Positions 1-11,600 of a stretch of 36,415 nucleotides of DNA are shown piece after piece. The stretch is from Catenaria anguillulae PL171 (lineage: Eukaryota > Blastocladiomycota > Blastocladiomycetes > Blastocladiales > Catenariaceae). The stretch spans positions 1-36,415 of the forward strand of contig MCFL01000239.1 in the NCBI GenBank assembly GCA_002102555.1, given 5' to 3'. Positions within the stretch are counted from its first letter, which is position 1, and the number at the start of each line of letters is the position of its first letter. The notes beneath the pieces were generated by a model. The model worked only from the letters and a program-made list of their open reading frames with translations, searched no databases and was not told where the DNA came from. Position numbers and translations under genes: made by a program.

Positions 1-123
1 AGCGCCGGGCAAGGTGGAGGGTTGAATGTTGGGTGTGGCAGAGGTGGCGGCGGCGTTGGATGGGTGGGTCGGAGAGGCAGATATGGGGATGCAGATGCGG
101 AGGAGCGGGATGAGTTCTGGTAA
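1..123 (+). CDS. Possible C-terminal end of a gene entering from the left
   Basis: A frame open from base 1 ends at a TAA at 121-123. It encodes about 40 residues: a Gly/Arg-rich stretch followed by an acidic tail ending DADAEERDEFW. The composition change and the charged tail look like a real protein C-terminus, but the piece is too short to recognise. It could equally be a chance opening in GC-rich DNA. No function is proposed. Confidence 0.3.
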   Translation, partial: SAGQGGGLNVGCGRGGGGVGWVGRRGRYGDADAEERDEFW

Positions 124-503
124 TCGTTTGTTGCCGAAGAGTCTCCTGTTTTGCCAACAATGAAGCTCCTATGCCATATCATCGTATACAGGCCGACACA
201 TCCTCCACAGTTCACTGTTCCCGCCATCAGATGGTCGTGGCGATACATATGTGTGCGACAATTCGTCTCGCTTCGGAGTTCCCACTTGACGTCTTGGACG
301 CAAACTCACGAGGCGTTGACTCAATCGCCTTCAACTAATGATGTCGATGCATGAATCGCCCATGAAGATCACAGATTCATGCGAACTGCATCCGCCACGT
401 AAATACAAATCCGCTTACCAATTGCCGAAAGGATGCATACAGTGTTCCCTCTGCCAAAACGCATACGAAACAGAATCCCGATTGTACAGATAAGACCGCC
501 GCA
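124..503. other. Intergenic, nothing recognised
   Basis: This stretch precedes the repeat-protein relic. A 67-codon open frame at 151-354 (+) has no recognisable composition or motif. I see no RNA gene or repeat. Confidence 0.5.
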
Positions 504-1752
504 ATGAGCATTGACCTCCACGGCGTAGCAGCCACATCCGGCCCACCTCCGCTCCCACTCGAGGTTGCCCAAGACGTTCTCCTTTTCCTTCCCCTCCGAT
601 TCTCGCTCAGCCCACACATTGATCCGGCCGCCAGACTCGACATTCACACGCAATGCGCTTCGGCACTCAACGCCACCTTACCCACCCCCCAGCTGTACCG
701 CGCCTACGTCCCGCGCATGCTCAACGGCGCCGCCAAATTGCTCTCGACATCGCCACACCATGTCCCGCTCGCATTCTTCGACAGCATGCACCGCCGCGGG
801 TACAAGTTTCCCGTGGGCCCATGTTTTGGCGCCGCTCTCGTCCACAATCGTGTGGATGTGCTTGACTGGTGGGTGCAGCCACGGCCCAAACACGCCAGGT
901 TGCGGAATCCGTACCTGAGGCTGGATTTCAATCTCGAAAAGTACGGCCGCGTGTATCCCATGCATGAAGCAATTGAGAATGGCGCGTGGGATGCACTCGA
1001 CTGGTTGGCACAGGCCCTGTTGCCGCTCGTGTGCCATGATGCATTCACGGTGGACGAAATGGCTGCATTGATCCGGTCGCGCGGCCAGCGTCAAGTCAAG
1101 TTTGCGGCCTTGTGGTTTCGGGCGGGGTTTGTGTTTGCTGGTGCGGCGGACAAGGCTGAGGAGGCAAGAGTGGTGGTTCGGGCGGCGTGCGAGATGGGGT
1201 ATGCGTGCGTGCTCGAGGCGTATGCGGCGGGAAGGCCACAGTTTGACACGAGCGTATCGCAGGCGGACGCCGACGCGGCGTGTGAGGCGGCAGTCAAAGG
1301 ATGCGGGCCTGTGGGGCCCCTGTTGGATTGGATGGTGAGCAGGAGGTGTCGTTGAAGCGGGTGAAAGAGTTTGCGAACAAGTATGGGAATGAGCAGGCGT
1401 TGCAGTGGTGCAAGTCACATGCTGAGCAGATTGGGATTGGATCAGCTGGCACCTCCAGCTGGTCGATTTCGTCTTGATCCTAAGCATCACATCCATGACT
1501 AGATTTATCGAGAGGATAACTGGACCAAGTATGTGGTTGAGGAGTTTTGCGCACGCACGATTCGGTGCTGCGAAAACAAGATTGCGGTGCTGGACTGGTC
1601 GCGCGATGTCCAACGTGACAAAGTACGCCAGCGCTGTTGCGGATGTGTAAGTGCTGGACTGGTGGAAGCAGAACAAGAGTGCGAACAGCCTCGCGTCTCA
1701 TCGGTGGACCCAGCGGATAAGAATCATGAGATCGACTGGCAAGAAGTGTTAA
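504..1752 (+). pseudogene. Decayed VLEWW-repeat (F-box-like/ankyrin-like) gene
   Basis: The ATG at 504 opens 283 codons that match the family seen again at 20051-26330. There is an F-box-like start (PPLPLEVAQDVLLFLPLRF), then repeats with VDVLDWW, AWDALDWLAQALL and RSRGQRQVKFAALW. At about 1335 the frame is lost. One base later the homology resumes (KEFANKYGNEQALQW, matching EYASEAGNLEALKWW of a sister copy) and runs to a TGA at 1475-1477. More family fragments follow: KIAVLDWSRD near 1580-1610, and YASAVADV then VLDWWKQNKSAN at about 1606-1690, interrupted by TAA at 1648 and ending at TAA 1750. The 5' two thirds could still be translated as a short protein like the 317-aa sister at 20051. 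The downstream fragments, with stops inside them, show that the full-length gene is degraded. Confidence 0.7.
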
Positions 1753-2448
1753 CGCCAAAATTGTTTGCTGCGGTGGATTTTGATGTCCAATAGTCGAATA
1801 TGTTGTCCGTTCCCCTTATGTGTTGCAACGCATATTGACTATCGATGAATACGAGCTACAACACGCAATTCCAGCAGCACCAGTCGATGAGCCGGTTACC
1901 AGCCTTCCGCCACCAGTGCCACCGGCCCAAACATTGACGGCGGCCTGCTCACGGTCTATTTCCATACGTGGACTTGTCTCCACTCGATAAGTGGCCTGCT
2001 GCTTACTGTCATTGGGGGTTGCCCCGTAGCAACTCAACGAGCGCGTGAGGGCGAGGCGCTTCTTTGAATTCTCGGTATGCGCCGCCTTTGTGCTCAACCA
2101 CTGCGGAATCGAGGACCCCATAATCACATTCTTTGTATTGGAGTATTTTTTCAATGGTTTCATCAACGGCCCAACGGAGCCGCGAAACAAGCGAAGTAAC
2201 GTTGAAGCGAGTGAGCGAGTCGCTCATGAGGAAATGGAAAAACAACCGTCTGGGAACTGGAAATGGAACGACAACAACATCCTGGACGACACCAAATGCG
2301 CATACGCCAGCATACGACTGTCGCACTCGAAACCAACAATTAGCGGGAAAGGAACCCAAGGGTCGTAGAAATGGAACCATGTCAGACAGATAGAACGTAA
2401 ACAGCACACAATGGGGTCACTTCGCTGACGCGACTCCTTGCGAGAAGA
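1753..2448. other. Intergenic, no supported gene
   Basis: It lies between the repeat-gene relic and the 3' end of the S/N/Q-rich gene on the other strand. Open frames of 107 codons (+, 2045-2368) and 132 codons (-, 2009-2407) overlap each other and show no domain or biased composition. The right part is probably 3' untranslated sequence of the minus-strand gene. Confidence 0.5.
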
Positions 2449-4037
2449 TTAGTTGTTGCGACGGTTGGGCGACGACGAGCGACTGCGCTGCTGTTGCTGG
2501 TTGTTGGAGTTGGAGTTGGAGTTCGACGATTGTTGCTGCAACTGCTGCTGTTGCTTGCTGGACGAGTTCTGCGACGACGACGAGGGGCGGTTAGACGACG
2601 ACGACAGGTTGGAGTTGAACTGGTTCGACTGGTTGCTGTTGCTGTTGCTGTTGCTGTTGCTCGACGAGCGGTTGTTGTTGCTGGGCGACTGTTGGCGCTT
2701 GTTGTTGCTCTGGGAATTGTTTGAGTTTGAATTCGTTGAGAAGAACGACGACCAGTCCACGTCCGAGTCGTTCGAGTTGGAGTTGGCCCACGAGCTGTTG
2801 CTGTTTTGGTTCGAGCTCTTGGATGATTGCGACTGTGAGTTCTGCGACCGGCTGTTTGGCGACTGCTGGCGGTTCGACGACGATGACGACAAGTTGTTCG
2901 ACTGCGAGTTGCTCGAATTGAACGACGAGTTCTGGTTGGGTTGGTTCGAACGGTTGCTCGGCGACTGTTGGCGGTTCGACTGCGAGTTGTTCGAGTTGAA
3001 TGACGAGTTTTGGTTCGACTGGTTTGAGCGGTTGCTCGGGGATTGCTGACGGTTGGATGAGGCGTTGTTGTTACTGTTGCTGTTGTTTTGTGACAGACGC
3101 GAAGCACTGCTCGGCGACTGCTGACGGTTGCTCGACGACGATTGCTGCGACGAGCTGTTTTGCTGCTGCTGCGAGTTGAATCCGAACGTGTTGTTGGACT
3201 GCTGGTTCGAGTTGGATTGGTTCGAGCGGTTGTTGCTGTTGGCGATTGCTGACGGTTGGACGACAAGCTGTTGCTGTTGCTGTTGTTCTGCGAAGACGAC
3301 GACGACGACTGGTTCAAGGGCGAGCACAAGTTGCGTGAGGGCGACTGTTGGCGGTTCGACGAGCTGTTTGACTGCGAGTTTTGGCTCGATGACGACGACG
3401 ACCAGTTGTTGGATTGCTGGTTCGAGTTGGAGTTGGACGAACGGTTGTTGCTGTTATTGTTACTGTTGGACGACGAGTTTTGCTGGTTGGACGAGTTCAA
3501 GTTGCGACTCTGGGCGGAACGGCCACGGTTGAGTTGCGATTGATCGTCATTGTTGTTGGACGACGACGACGACTGGTTGTTGGACGACTGCTGACGGTTG
3601 GGTGAGTTGGAGCGACTGTTGTTGTTGTTGTTACTGTTGTTGCGGTTAGACGAGCTCGAAGACGACGACGAGTACGACGAAGGGGAGGGCAATTGGTTGG
3701 ACAACCATTGCGGGACACGCGAGTCATCAAAGAGCCACGCGCCAGAGTTGAACGCGTCGTCGGGATGCTCGCGAACGGGCGACGAGCGGTACACTTGAGC
3801 GTTTTGGTTGCTCGACGACTGACGCGACTGTTGCGACGGCGACGAGTTGCGCTGCTGCTGCTGCTGTTGCTGCTGTTGCTTTTGCGAGGGCGACTGCGAG
3901 CGTTGGCGCGCTTGCTGGTTTTGGTTCTGTTGGTTTTGACTTTGGTTTTGCGACAGCTTGGAGTTGAGCGATTGCTGCTGACTCTGCTGCACGGACTGGA
4001 CTGCCGAGCGTTGAGGGGAGGGAGTGGTGCGACCCAT
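2449..4037 (-). CDS. Ser/Asn/Gln-rich low-complexity protein, ~529 aa, one apparent missing base
   Basis: The likely start is the ATG at 4037 (MGRTTPSPQRSAVQ). The frame reaches upstream to 4217 without a better start. The protein is almost wholly disordered Ser, Asn and Gln with dispersed Arg and Pro. A Q-rich block with a run of ten Gln follows the start. The only ordered-looking islands are NSGAWLFDDSRVPQWLSNQL near residue 100 and DSDVDWSSFF in the C-terminal third. The motif NRQQSPS recurs at least eight times; its Ser-Pro pairs are possible proline-directed kinase sites. At about 3250 the S/N/Q composition jumps to another frame exactly as if one base were absent. No GT-AG pair explains the switch, and the second frame runs to TAA at 2449. 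Such composition is known for prion-like or condensate-forming proteins and some RNA-binding regulators. I do not recognise a family, so no function is given. Confidence 0.6.
2897..3052 (-). repeat. Tandem 78-bp coding repeat (two units)
   Basis: Units 2897-2974 and 2975-3052 are near copies, each beginning TTCGACTGCGAG on the plus strand. Each encodes 26 residues of the type NRQQSPSNRSNQ followed by NQNSSFNS and NSQS. The length is a multiple of three, so the duplication kept the frame. More diverged partial copies of the NRQQSPS block lie on both sides, so the gene probably grew by unit duplication. Confidence 0.8.
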
Positions 4038-4696
4038 GATGGCAGTTTGGGAAGAGTCAGTAAAGTTGTGAGAGAGGAGCAGAAAGGGGGAACGCGTGAG
4101 AAGACAGCCGGGTGATGCGATTCGAGTGAGGGAGGGTGCTGGGGGACACGGCGCCTTTTTGTCTTGTTTCCATCTGCCGCCCTCGAATCGAATCGCCGAG
4201 ATCTGCTGGCGTGGCAAGTACTAGTGTGCAGCTTGCCAGCGAAATAGACTCTTGATGTGTTGAGCCAAAAATGGGTCCTCAAGTCGCTGCGCTTGGAAAC
4301 TGTGTTGGGTTGGACGGTTCGTTGATAAATAATGTTTGCACTTTTTGTCCACGTCGAGTTGCTAGAACCAACCGACGCGTCACAACCCCCACAACTCGCT
4401 TTCACTTTTGAAGTAGCACCAAACTTTCTTGGGCACGGTGCTCCGCGAAAACAGCAAGACAAGGTGTGAGTCCGTGGGTCCTGACTGAAGGCCCCCACAG
4501 TAAGCCCGCGGAGGCTGAGTTGTGACTGGGTCAGATGCGGAGTGTTGAAGAACAAACAAATGAGGGAGGTTGTGCAAACTCAAGACATGTCAAATACGAA
4601 AATAGGTTTGTACAGGCAACGTGGGGGGCGAACGAACAAAAGCAAGACAGACAACAGCCCCAAAATGGCAGGAAGCAACGAGCTTCCACCCATGGA
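4038..4696. other. Intergenic, 5' flank of the S/N/Q gene and 3' flank of the transporter
   Basis: Both neighbours are on the minus strand, so this holds the promoter of the S/N/Q-rich gene (4038 upward) and the 3' end region of the transporter gene. Overlapping open frames here show no recognisable protein, and no RNA gene is visible. Confidence 0.5.
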
Positions 4697-6471
4697 TCAA
4701 TGGTACACAGCTTGCATCGTCAAGCAGCAAACCATAATCACAACACCAGTCACAGTCATACCAACCGATCCAACCTTAACCCAGTTCCACGGCTGCTTCT
4801 CGTACAACTTGTAGTAAAACAAGCCTGGCAAGATGTAGCAAATGGTCGTCGAACCGGTTGCGCCAACCACAGACAGGACGCGATCCAACGATGACACGGT
4901 CAGCGCCACAAGCAGCGACAGCGTAATAATGCACGTCGTCACGGTCATGTGCAACATGGCATCACCCAGCAGCCAATGCGGCGGCGTCGTGGTCCCGTCG
5001 ACCGTGTCGACCGTGATGGCCGATGTCATGGACGATTCGCCAATGGCTTGAGCGGTAGAAACAGGCGGCGCAAGCGTGTTGACCGGATGCGGGTTGGCAA
5101 GCGGGCGAGGATCGTCTTGTTCCACGGACGCATAGCTTGGGCTGACGGGCAAGAGGAGCGGCTGGCGCTCGGTACCGGCGACGGTGGGTGAGGTTTGGCC
5201 TTGGCGCTGCTTATGGATGTATGAGACAATCTTGATGATGGATGCACGGCACGGGTGGGCTTGAATCGGGTAGCTGAAGACAAACAGAATCGCCAGGGCG
5301 AGGCGGCCGTATGTGACAAGTGGAATGGCAGGATCTGTCGATGCGTACGAGTACAAGTGGGTGAGTCCATGCGCCAACAAAGAGCAAGACCGAGCAGTTG
5401 CGAGGAGACCACGTACACATGCGGATAATGTTGCCTGCAACCGAGTCGCCGTACATGAGATAGCCCAGCGATCCAATGACGTAGTAAATGACGAGCGCAG
5501 CCGAGATGGAGGTGGAAATGACCACGTTGAGCTTGGACTGCGAATTGTCCGAGATTTCGTTGTACACGGCAAAAATGTTTTGGTGGCAGCTGCAGAGACG
5601 TAGAAGATTGAGTCATCTGAGACATTGCGCATGGCAGGACCATGGGCAAATAAAGAGACTCGTACGTGAAGGCGAAAACAAAGATGGGCAAGGCCTTGAA
5701 GAACCCGGGCGTCAACCGCACAAACTCAATCTCGCCAGGCGTCAATGGATACTCGGGACTCACGAAAAAGTAAATGACGATGCCAACGAGGTACGCAACG
5801 GCCCCAAGTGCCACCATGGACGTGTGCCGAAGCGAGTTGAGCTGCTTGGCAAACGACAAGGGCGTCACAATGCCAATTGCGAAAACGATCCAAAACGTGC
5901 GCGACAACCAAAGGGAACCGCGAGCACCTTCGCCCAAGATACCGGCCATGACTTCAGGCATCAAGTCACCAATCACGACCAGATAGGACGACGCAACGCC
6001 AAAGCACTTGATACCAATGGCCGCGTCAAAGTACACGGCGGCATGCGGGTATGTGATTTCGGAAAGAGAGAAGAAGGAGGAGTGCGCTCGAGGTTGGCGT
6101 GGACCACCGCATGTTTCCGATTCGCTGCCGGGCAAGTAACGGGCCACGTGAGTGAGAAGCCAAAGACCGAAAGCAGCAGCGACACCCGAAAAGAGAACCA
6201 TGCCAAGACCAACACCTAGCCCCACGGTGGCAATGGCGTACGGCATGGCCAGCATCCCGGACCCCAAGATGGTGTTGGAGATGTTGATGATGCCACCAAA
6301 CACGGTCCCCTTTGGAAGCAAATCAGAGCGGGCCGTTGTCGACGTGGGCGAGACTGGAAGCGGCTCATTGGGATCGGCGGCAAAGATGGCCGTACTGACG
6401 GAATGGGCTGACCGAGCTGGAGACCCAGGTGGGTTGGAGGAAGAAGCCGAGGACAGTTCTGTGCGCGCCAT
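4697..6471 (-). CDS. SLC38/AVT-type amino acid transporter, 3 exons, 538 aa
   Basis: Exons are 5666-6471, 5417-5589 and 4697-5334; introns are 76 and 82 nt (donors GTACGA and GTACGT). Splicing restores FAFTCHQNIFAVYNEISD and NIIRMYPAIPLVTYGRLALA, both typical of the AVT5/6 branch of the amino acid/auxin permease family. After a 60-residue disordered N-terminus comes GGIINISNTILGSGMLAMPYA, the conserved first membrane segment. About eleven hydrophobic segments follow. A hydrophilic loop of roughly 100 residues interrupts the C-terminal third and carries ERQPLLLP, resembling an acidic-dileucine sorting signal for vacuole or lysosome. Family members move neutral or acidic amino acids across the vacuolar membrane, usually out of the vacuole, driven by protons. 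Direction and substrate here are inference. The start is placed at MARTELSS. The frame stays open upstream with an ATG at 6939, but that part has no family similarity. Confidence 0.88.
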
Positions 6472-7596
6472 TGTGTAGATGGTGTTGAGGGCAGCGTCAA
6501 TGTCTTGATCGACCAGGGTGAGATGGCTGTTGGAGGAAATGACGCGAGAGTGTGGAGTGGATGCAGCTGTGTGGGAGTGGGAATGGAACAGAGGAAGCGG
6601 TGGCTGCTGAACTTTGGGTCCGAGGTCCAGCGCAGAGGAAACAAGAACGAGAACACAGGCGATGATTCGAGGAAGCCAGTAAGTACTGCTGATGGGGATC
6701 TTTGGGGCCGATGCGGGAGCGCTCGAGGAAGCGAACGAGCGTGCTTGTTGCAGATGATGGCACACAAAATTCGGCACAGGGGAGGCAGCAGCAGCAGGGG
6801 AGGCAGCTGGAACGGCTCTCTGGTGGAGCACAGGATTGACGACAAGGAGGACTGGAGGAGCAACAGACGAATTCGCAGACACCTCGAGCTCTTCACAACT
6901 TGATGATTGGGGATTGTGCGATTGGTGATCAAATTGCATGGGCAGAATCACGTTTTACATGTGTTCTCTGCAGTCGGTTGCATATGCATCGTCTTTGCTT
7001 GTTGCTTGCCTGTTTTTGCTGGTTCCACTCAGCTGTTAAGTCCGGACGACACGCTGTTTTCGTTTTTGGGGGATGAGCCGAGACGCGAGCGGCGATCCCT
7101 TTGCTGGCCGCCGATCTGTTGGCCGCCACAGCCATCTGAATGCACACCACGCCAAGGCCACTTCCATCATGTGCTAATCCTCTCGTGCTGAATAGCCACA
7201 CTATAACATATTCAAAATGGTCAGTCAGTTTCCCATCCATGTATCCTCCAACCATGCAAACCCACCCTGGAAATCCAATGGAATCATGCCGAACGGCCGA
7301 CCGACCCGACTCGTGGCCAATCACCTTCGAAACGAGTGTCCCGAACTTGCACAACACGCCAGCGTACCGACTCTCCTCGTCCTCGCCATGTGAAACTGCG
7401 ACACTTGTGTTTTCTATGACTCGAATGCCAGACGATTGTTGTGAGCGGATTCTCCAACTTGCGACGCACACTGCACACGACTGCACTGGCAGCCATCGGC
7501 CCGTCGGTCCCGGTCGGTCGACATGATTCCATCCATTCCATTCAGGCTCGAGCGCAATGCAGACTCAACGTAATCCATGTCACTGACCGGCCACTC
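6472..7596. other. Divergent upstream region of the transporter and eS25 genes
   Basis: The transporter is read leftward from 6471 and eS25 rightward from 7597, so both promoters must lie in this 1.1 kb. The left part (6472-6939) is also open in the transporter frame and may be N-terminal coding or 5' UTR. I see no further gene and no clear TATA element. Confidence 0.5.
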
Positions 7597-7999
7597 ATGT
7601 CCGACATGGTCCTGTCCCCCAAAATCAAACAGGCTCCCGCAAAGAAGAAGTGGTCTAAGGGCAAGGTCAAGGACAAGGCCAACAACGCCGTCACCCTTGA
7701 CAAGGCTACCTACGACAAGATCTACAAGGGTGCGTCATCCTCGTCGTTCAAATTTCTCGTTGGCAAGACGTTGGTTGTTGACCTGAACGTGTGTTGGATT
7801 GCCTATTTTCACAGAGGTCCCCACCTGGCGCCTCATCACCCCCTCGGTGCTCGTTGACCGTCTCCGCCTCAACGGCTCCCTCGCCCGCGTTGCCCTCAAG
7901 GAGCTCGCTGACAAGGGTGAGATCAAGCTCGTGTCTGCCCACGGCTCCCAGCTCATCTACACTCGCTCCACCATTGGTGCCGAGCCCGTTGCTGCCTAA
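7597..7999 (+). CDS. RPS25: 40S ribosomal protein eS25 (RPS25)
   Basis: Exons are 7597-7729 and 7815-7999, with an 85-nt intron (donor GTGCGT, acceptor TTTTCACAG). The joined frame reads [17 protein letters not shown], then [40 protein letters not shown] and QLIYTR. This is the eS25 signature: a Lys-rich N-terminus and a winged-helix domain. The protein is about 105 aa (yeast Rps25 is 108). It sits in the head of the small ribosomal subunit near the tRNA sites and is known to support IRES-driven initiation in other eukaryotes. The first ATG (7597) gives [12 protein letters not shown]. The second in-frame ATG at 7606 has a better context (GACATGG) and may be the true start. Confidence 0.93.
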
Positions 8000-8678
8000 A
8001 TAACCCAAGTTGTTTTGTTTCTTCCTCCAAGAAAAATGAAATAACGATTATTGTGGTTTGGCAATCTGATGCGGATTCGTCGGATGCATCCATTGTTGTT
8101 CGTCGAGGCGTAATGTATATTGTTCTGCCGCCCACTCGTACTGCACACGGCCATTCCGGATGCCGCACTTGACATTGCATATCTCGACGAGCGTCGCAGT
8201 CATCCCCGTGTTCCCCACGGCTCTTGTGTCCTGCTCTTTGAAGACATGGGAAGAAGAATATTTCCGTTATATGTGCAAGAGATTTGTGTATTGGATTTAT
8301 TTGAAAGAGCATGCAAAAGGATCAAAAATCAAAAACTATTCTACGTAAATGAACAAAGGATAAATGGAACGAATCACAATTACTCACGAACCACCACGTT
8401 CCCGCAGAGTCGTGAACTGCTGACTCCCTGACTCGACTCCATAGCCGTTTATCGCAGCCCTTCGCCAACTTGGCTCCCGCCGCCTCCCTACCTTCAAGTT
8501 GTCGCCTCGGCCAGACGTTCAATTTTTGTTTGCGGATTGCTTTGCGACATCATTCCATTGATCACGGGACAGCCAGGCGAATATGCAGAAATGGGTGTAC
8601 ATTACAGAGAAAGTCTAGACCACAGCTCGAGTGTGCAGAAAGAGCGTCAACCATACCGTCCAATTCCTCAAACCAGTC
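8000..8678. other. Convergent intergenic region
   Basis: This is the 3' flank of eS25 and, from the other side, of the attractin-like gene. A 103-codon plus-strand open frame (8120-8431) shows no domain or composition bias. I see no RNA gene. Confidence 0.5.
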
Positions 8679-11600
8679 TCACAACCGTCCATTCATTGGC
8701 GTCAGCCCAATCGGCGCCATTGGCGACCCGAGTGCAGCGACCGCGCCTCTCGTTGCTGCCGCCCCGCCACCATTGGGCTCACGATTCACTCTCAGCCGCT
8801 CCATCAACACTTGCAGCCTCCTCCTTGCCGCGTGCCGCGACTTGCTGGTTCTTGAATGGCTCACGGTTGCGTTGCCTGTACTGGGCAAATCTGCCATGGC
8901 CTCTGGCGACATGGGAACCACGGCTGTGGCTGCGCACATGATGGGAATGTTGCTGACGAGATCGCGAGGTGTGCCCGGCATGGTGACAAGGTAGGTGACA
9001 AAGGCGATGGGTGTGCTGGCTGATGGGTCTGGAGTCGGGAGGGTGTGGACTTCCACGGATAAGGGCTACAGGTTGGACGGACACAAAGTCAGAACGGAGA
9101 TTCGCAACATGGGAGACCAAAACGGGATATTGCGAACCGTGATGTGCTGTGGAGGAAGAGATGAGACGGTCATGCGACCAATCGTGGTTTTGGGAGTCAT
9201 GGGCGACATGGGAATCAGGATCGGGTCGTTGGACTGATAGTGGCCTAGGCCGGTTGCACCGACGCTAGCTCCATGACTCAAGGCCGACGATGGCATTTGC
9301 GAACCCGACACGGGGGATCCAGGGTCCGTTGGCTTTTCCAGTGAAGGCGAGCTTGGAGGTAACGCTGCTGAAGACTTGATTGTCGTGTTCAACAGCGGGA
9401 GCATGGTCGAGTTGAAGAGTCCACGGTACGACGATTGTCGCACTGGCGCCTGCGGCGGCGTAGCATGTTGGGAATGCGCCGTAGGCAGCAATGAGTTGAC
9501 GTGAATCTGATACATTGTCGCGCCGACCTTTGGAATGGCCATGGGACTGTTGGGATTGACGCCCATCATGATTTGCCGTTGCCTGCGAACGGCTTGGCGA
9601 AAGGCAATCATACCAGATGCCAAGAGGCAGATAACGCCCACGCCCAGCATCTGTATTCCGATCAGTCAGTCCTTTTGAATCGAGACTTTTAGAGTATCAA
9701 CGGACGTACAAGCTGCCCATTGAAATCGTCGTTCGACGTTGGCGTGCGAACAGTTGACGTTTGCACCGACACCAAGAACGTGTACGTGTAATCGCGAGCC
9801 GTGTCCGTGTTGGCCAAACGAATCACATACCAACCACCAAAGCGTCGGTCGTCGGTTGAAGACATGTACGACGACGCTTCGGTGGTTGTAAACGTCCCAT
9901 TCTTGGGCAAGTTGATGATGGACATGCGAATCGCAGGAATCTTGACCCGATCGGGTGCGTACAGCTCGAAAAAGATGTCCTTTTCCGGTTCATTAATGAA
10001 GACTTTCAAGTCAACGGAAGAGCCGGCGGTGAGCTTGCTGGTAATGGTGGACCCGAGGGGAATAATTGTCCCTGTTTGTTGCGAATGTCAGTTTGTGCGG
10101 ACTACACTGCTGAGGCATATGGCGTGACTTGGAAAACCGTACGAGCCGGGCAAATCGCATTGTCGCATTGATACTTGCAAGTGCCATCGCACCATCCACA
10201 CCCGGGCTTGGCGACACAATCTGCGCAATCGTTGAACTTGGCGCACCAATTTGCATGGCGGCACGTAGCCTTTTCGTCTGCATTCAATACTGGAATGGGC
10301 ACTTGCAGCTTGACCAAATCACCCAAATCCGCCCCATTGTGCCCACCCAAAATCACCAGCTCGTCTGCATTGGCACCTCTTACGACCGCCGAGTGTGACC
10401 GTCGGTTCTTTCCCGGAATGCTGGTTGCATTCACCACCCGCATGCAATCCAAATCAAACACGTGCAGACGGTCGGAAAAACACATGTCCGACAAGGATCC
10501 CGCCGTGAGAGCGCTGAGCTGTCCGCCAAAGAGGGCAACGTGTGACTTTGAGGTGCCCATGAGGTTTCCAGTGCGATACATGCGAGACTCGAGGTTCAAG
10601 CCTGACCCGTACAGGTCGAAATACCACAGGTCCGTGGGAACATGGTACGAGTGAATTGACGTCTGCGTAAACACGTGAATGAACCGCGACTCGGGTCGGT
10701 ACACGCCTGGTGACGCCACGCTGGACGCAAACGTCTGGAGTGGGTGCGAGCTGCTGTTGAGCTGTTTCCAGGTGTTTGCCGCCAAATCATAGGCAAATGC
10801 GAGCCTGCTAGCAGAAAAGTATCCATTTCTTTGCGTCCACCCACCCATAAGGAACAGCTTGTTTTCCTCTGGTGCAGCGATAAAGGTGGGCCAGTATAGC
10901 CCTGGGAGAACAATGCCTGGGCGAAGCTGAGACCACTGGCGAGTACCGGGAAAGTATTCCCACAGTTCGCTGGAAATGCCGAACAAAGTGATGCCACCAA
11001 ACATGAAGACGCGGGAACCAAGAGTGACCATCGTGTGCGAGTAGCGTGGAGATGGGATAGGCGAGTTTGAGCTGACGGGCGGATTGACATCGTCCCATTG
11101 TTGAGAGCTGAACGAGTATTGGAGATTGTCAAATGGAAGGACGCTAGTGAGCGATTGGCCTCCTGTCACAAGCATGGTGTCGGATCCGTTGAGGTACACC
11201 CCTGCATGGCTAAAGCGCGGCGTGAACCGACTCCCAGCAGAATCTAAGATGGCACACAATGGTGAATCAGATACAGATTGAAGAGCGGGCACGCGGACGC
11301 CGGAAGACACATACCTCTTTCGCACATGGATCCACCAGCACCAGCCGCACACACACATTGTCCATTCACACACGTTCCCCTGCCAAAGCACAGTCCATTG
11401 TCGCACGAATCAACCACCTCGTAACTCGCCGTGAATCCGGTACCCTGCACATCGATATCCGTGGTGAATTCGACGACGAGGTTGGGACCCGTCGACACAA
11501 ATACATCTAGTTTGACATAGCTTGTGCGATTACCGCACAGTTTTCCCACGATCGACCCAGAATTTGCCTCTGGTCCGTCGTAAACGCTCACAAAGTCATA

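Noticed and set aside
678-1676. 332-codon open frame on the minus strand
   Set aside because: It is antisense to the VLEWW relic, which has clear homology to three other copies in the window. The antisense translation shows no domain.
2009-2407. 132-codon minus-strand frame and overlapping 107-codon plus-strand frame
   Set aside because: They overlap on opposite strands with no domain or compositional support. The region is more likely 3' UTR or spacer.
2453-3605. Several plus-strand open frames rich in Leu, Asp and Cys opposite the S/N/Q gene
   Set aside because: They are antisense readings of AAC, AGC and CAA codons. The composition (LLLL, DDDD) follows directly from the repeats, and the minus-strand frame has a proper start, SP motifs and a stop.
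7441-7596. Upstream in-frame extension of eS25
   Set aside because: It would add about 50 residues never seen in eS25. ATGs at 7597 and 7606 fit the known length.
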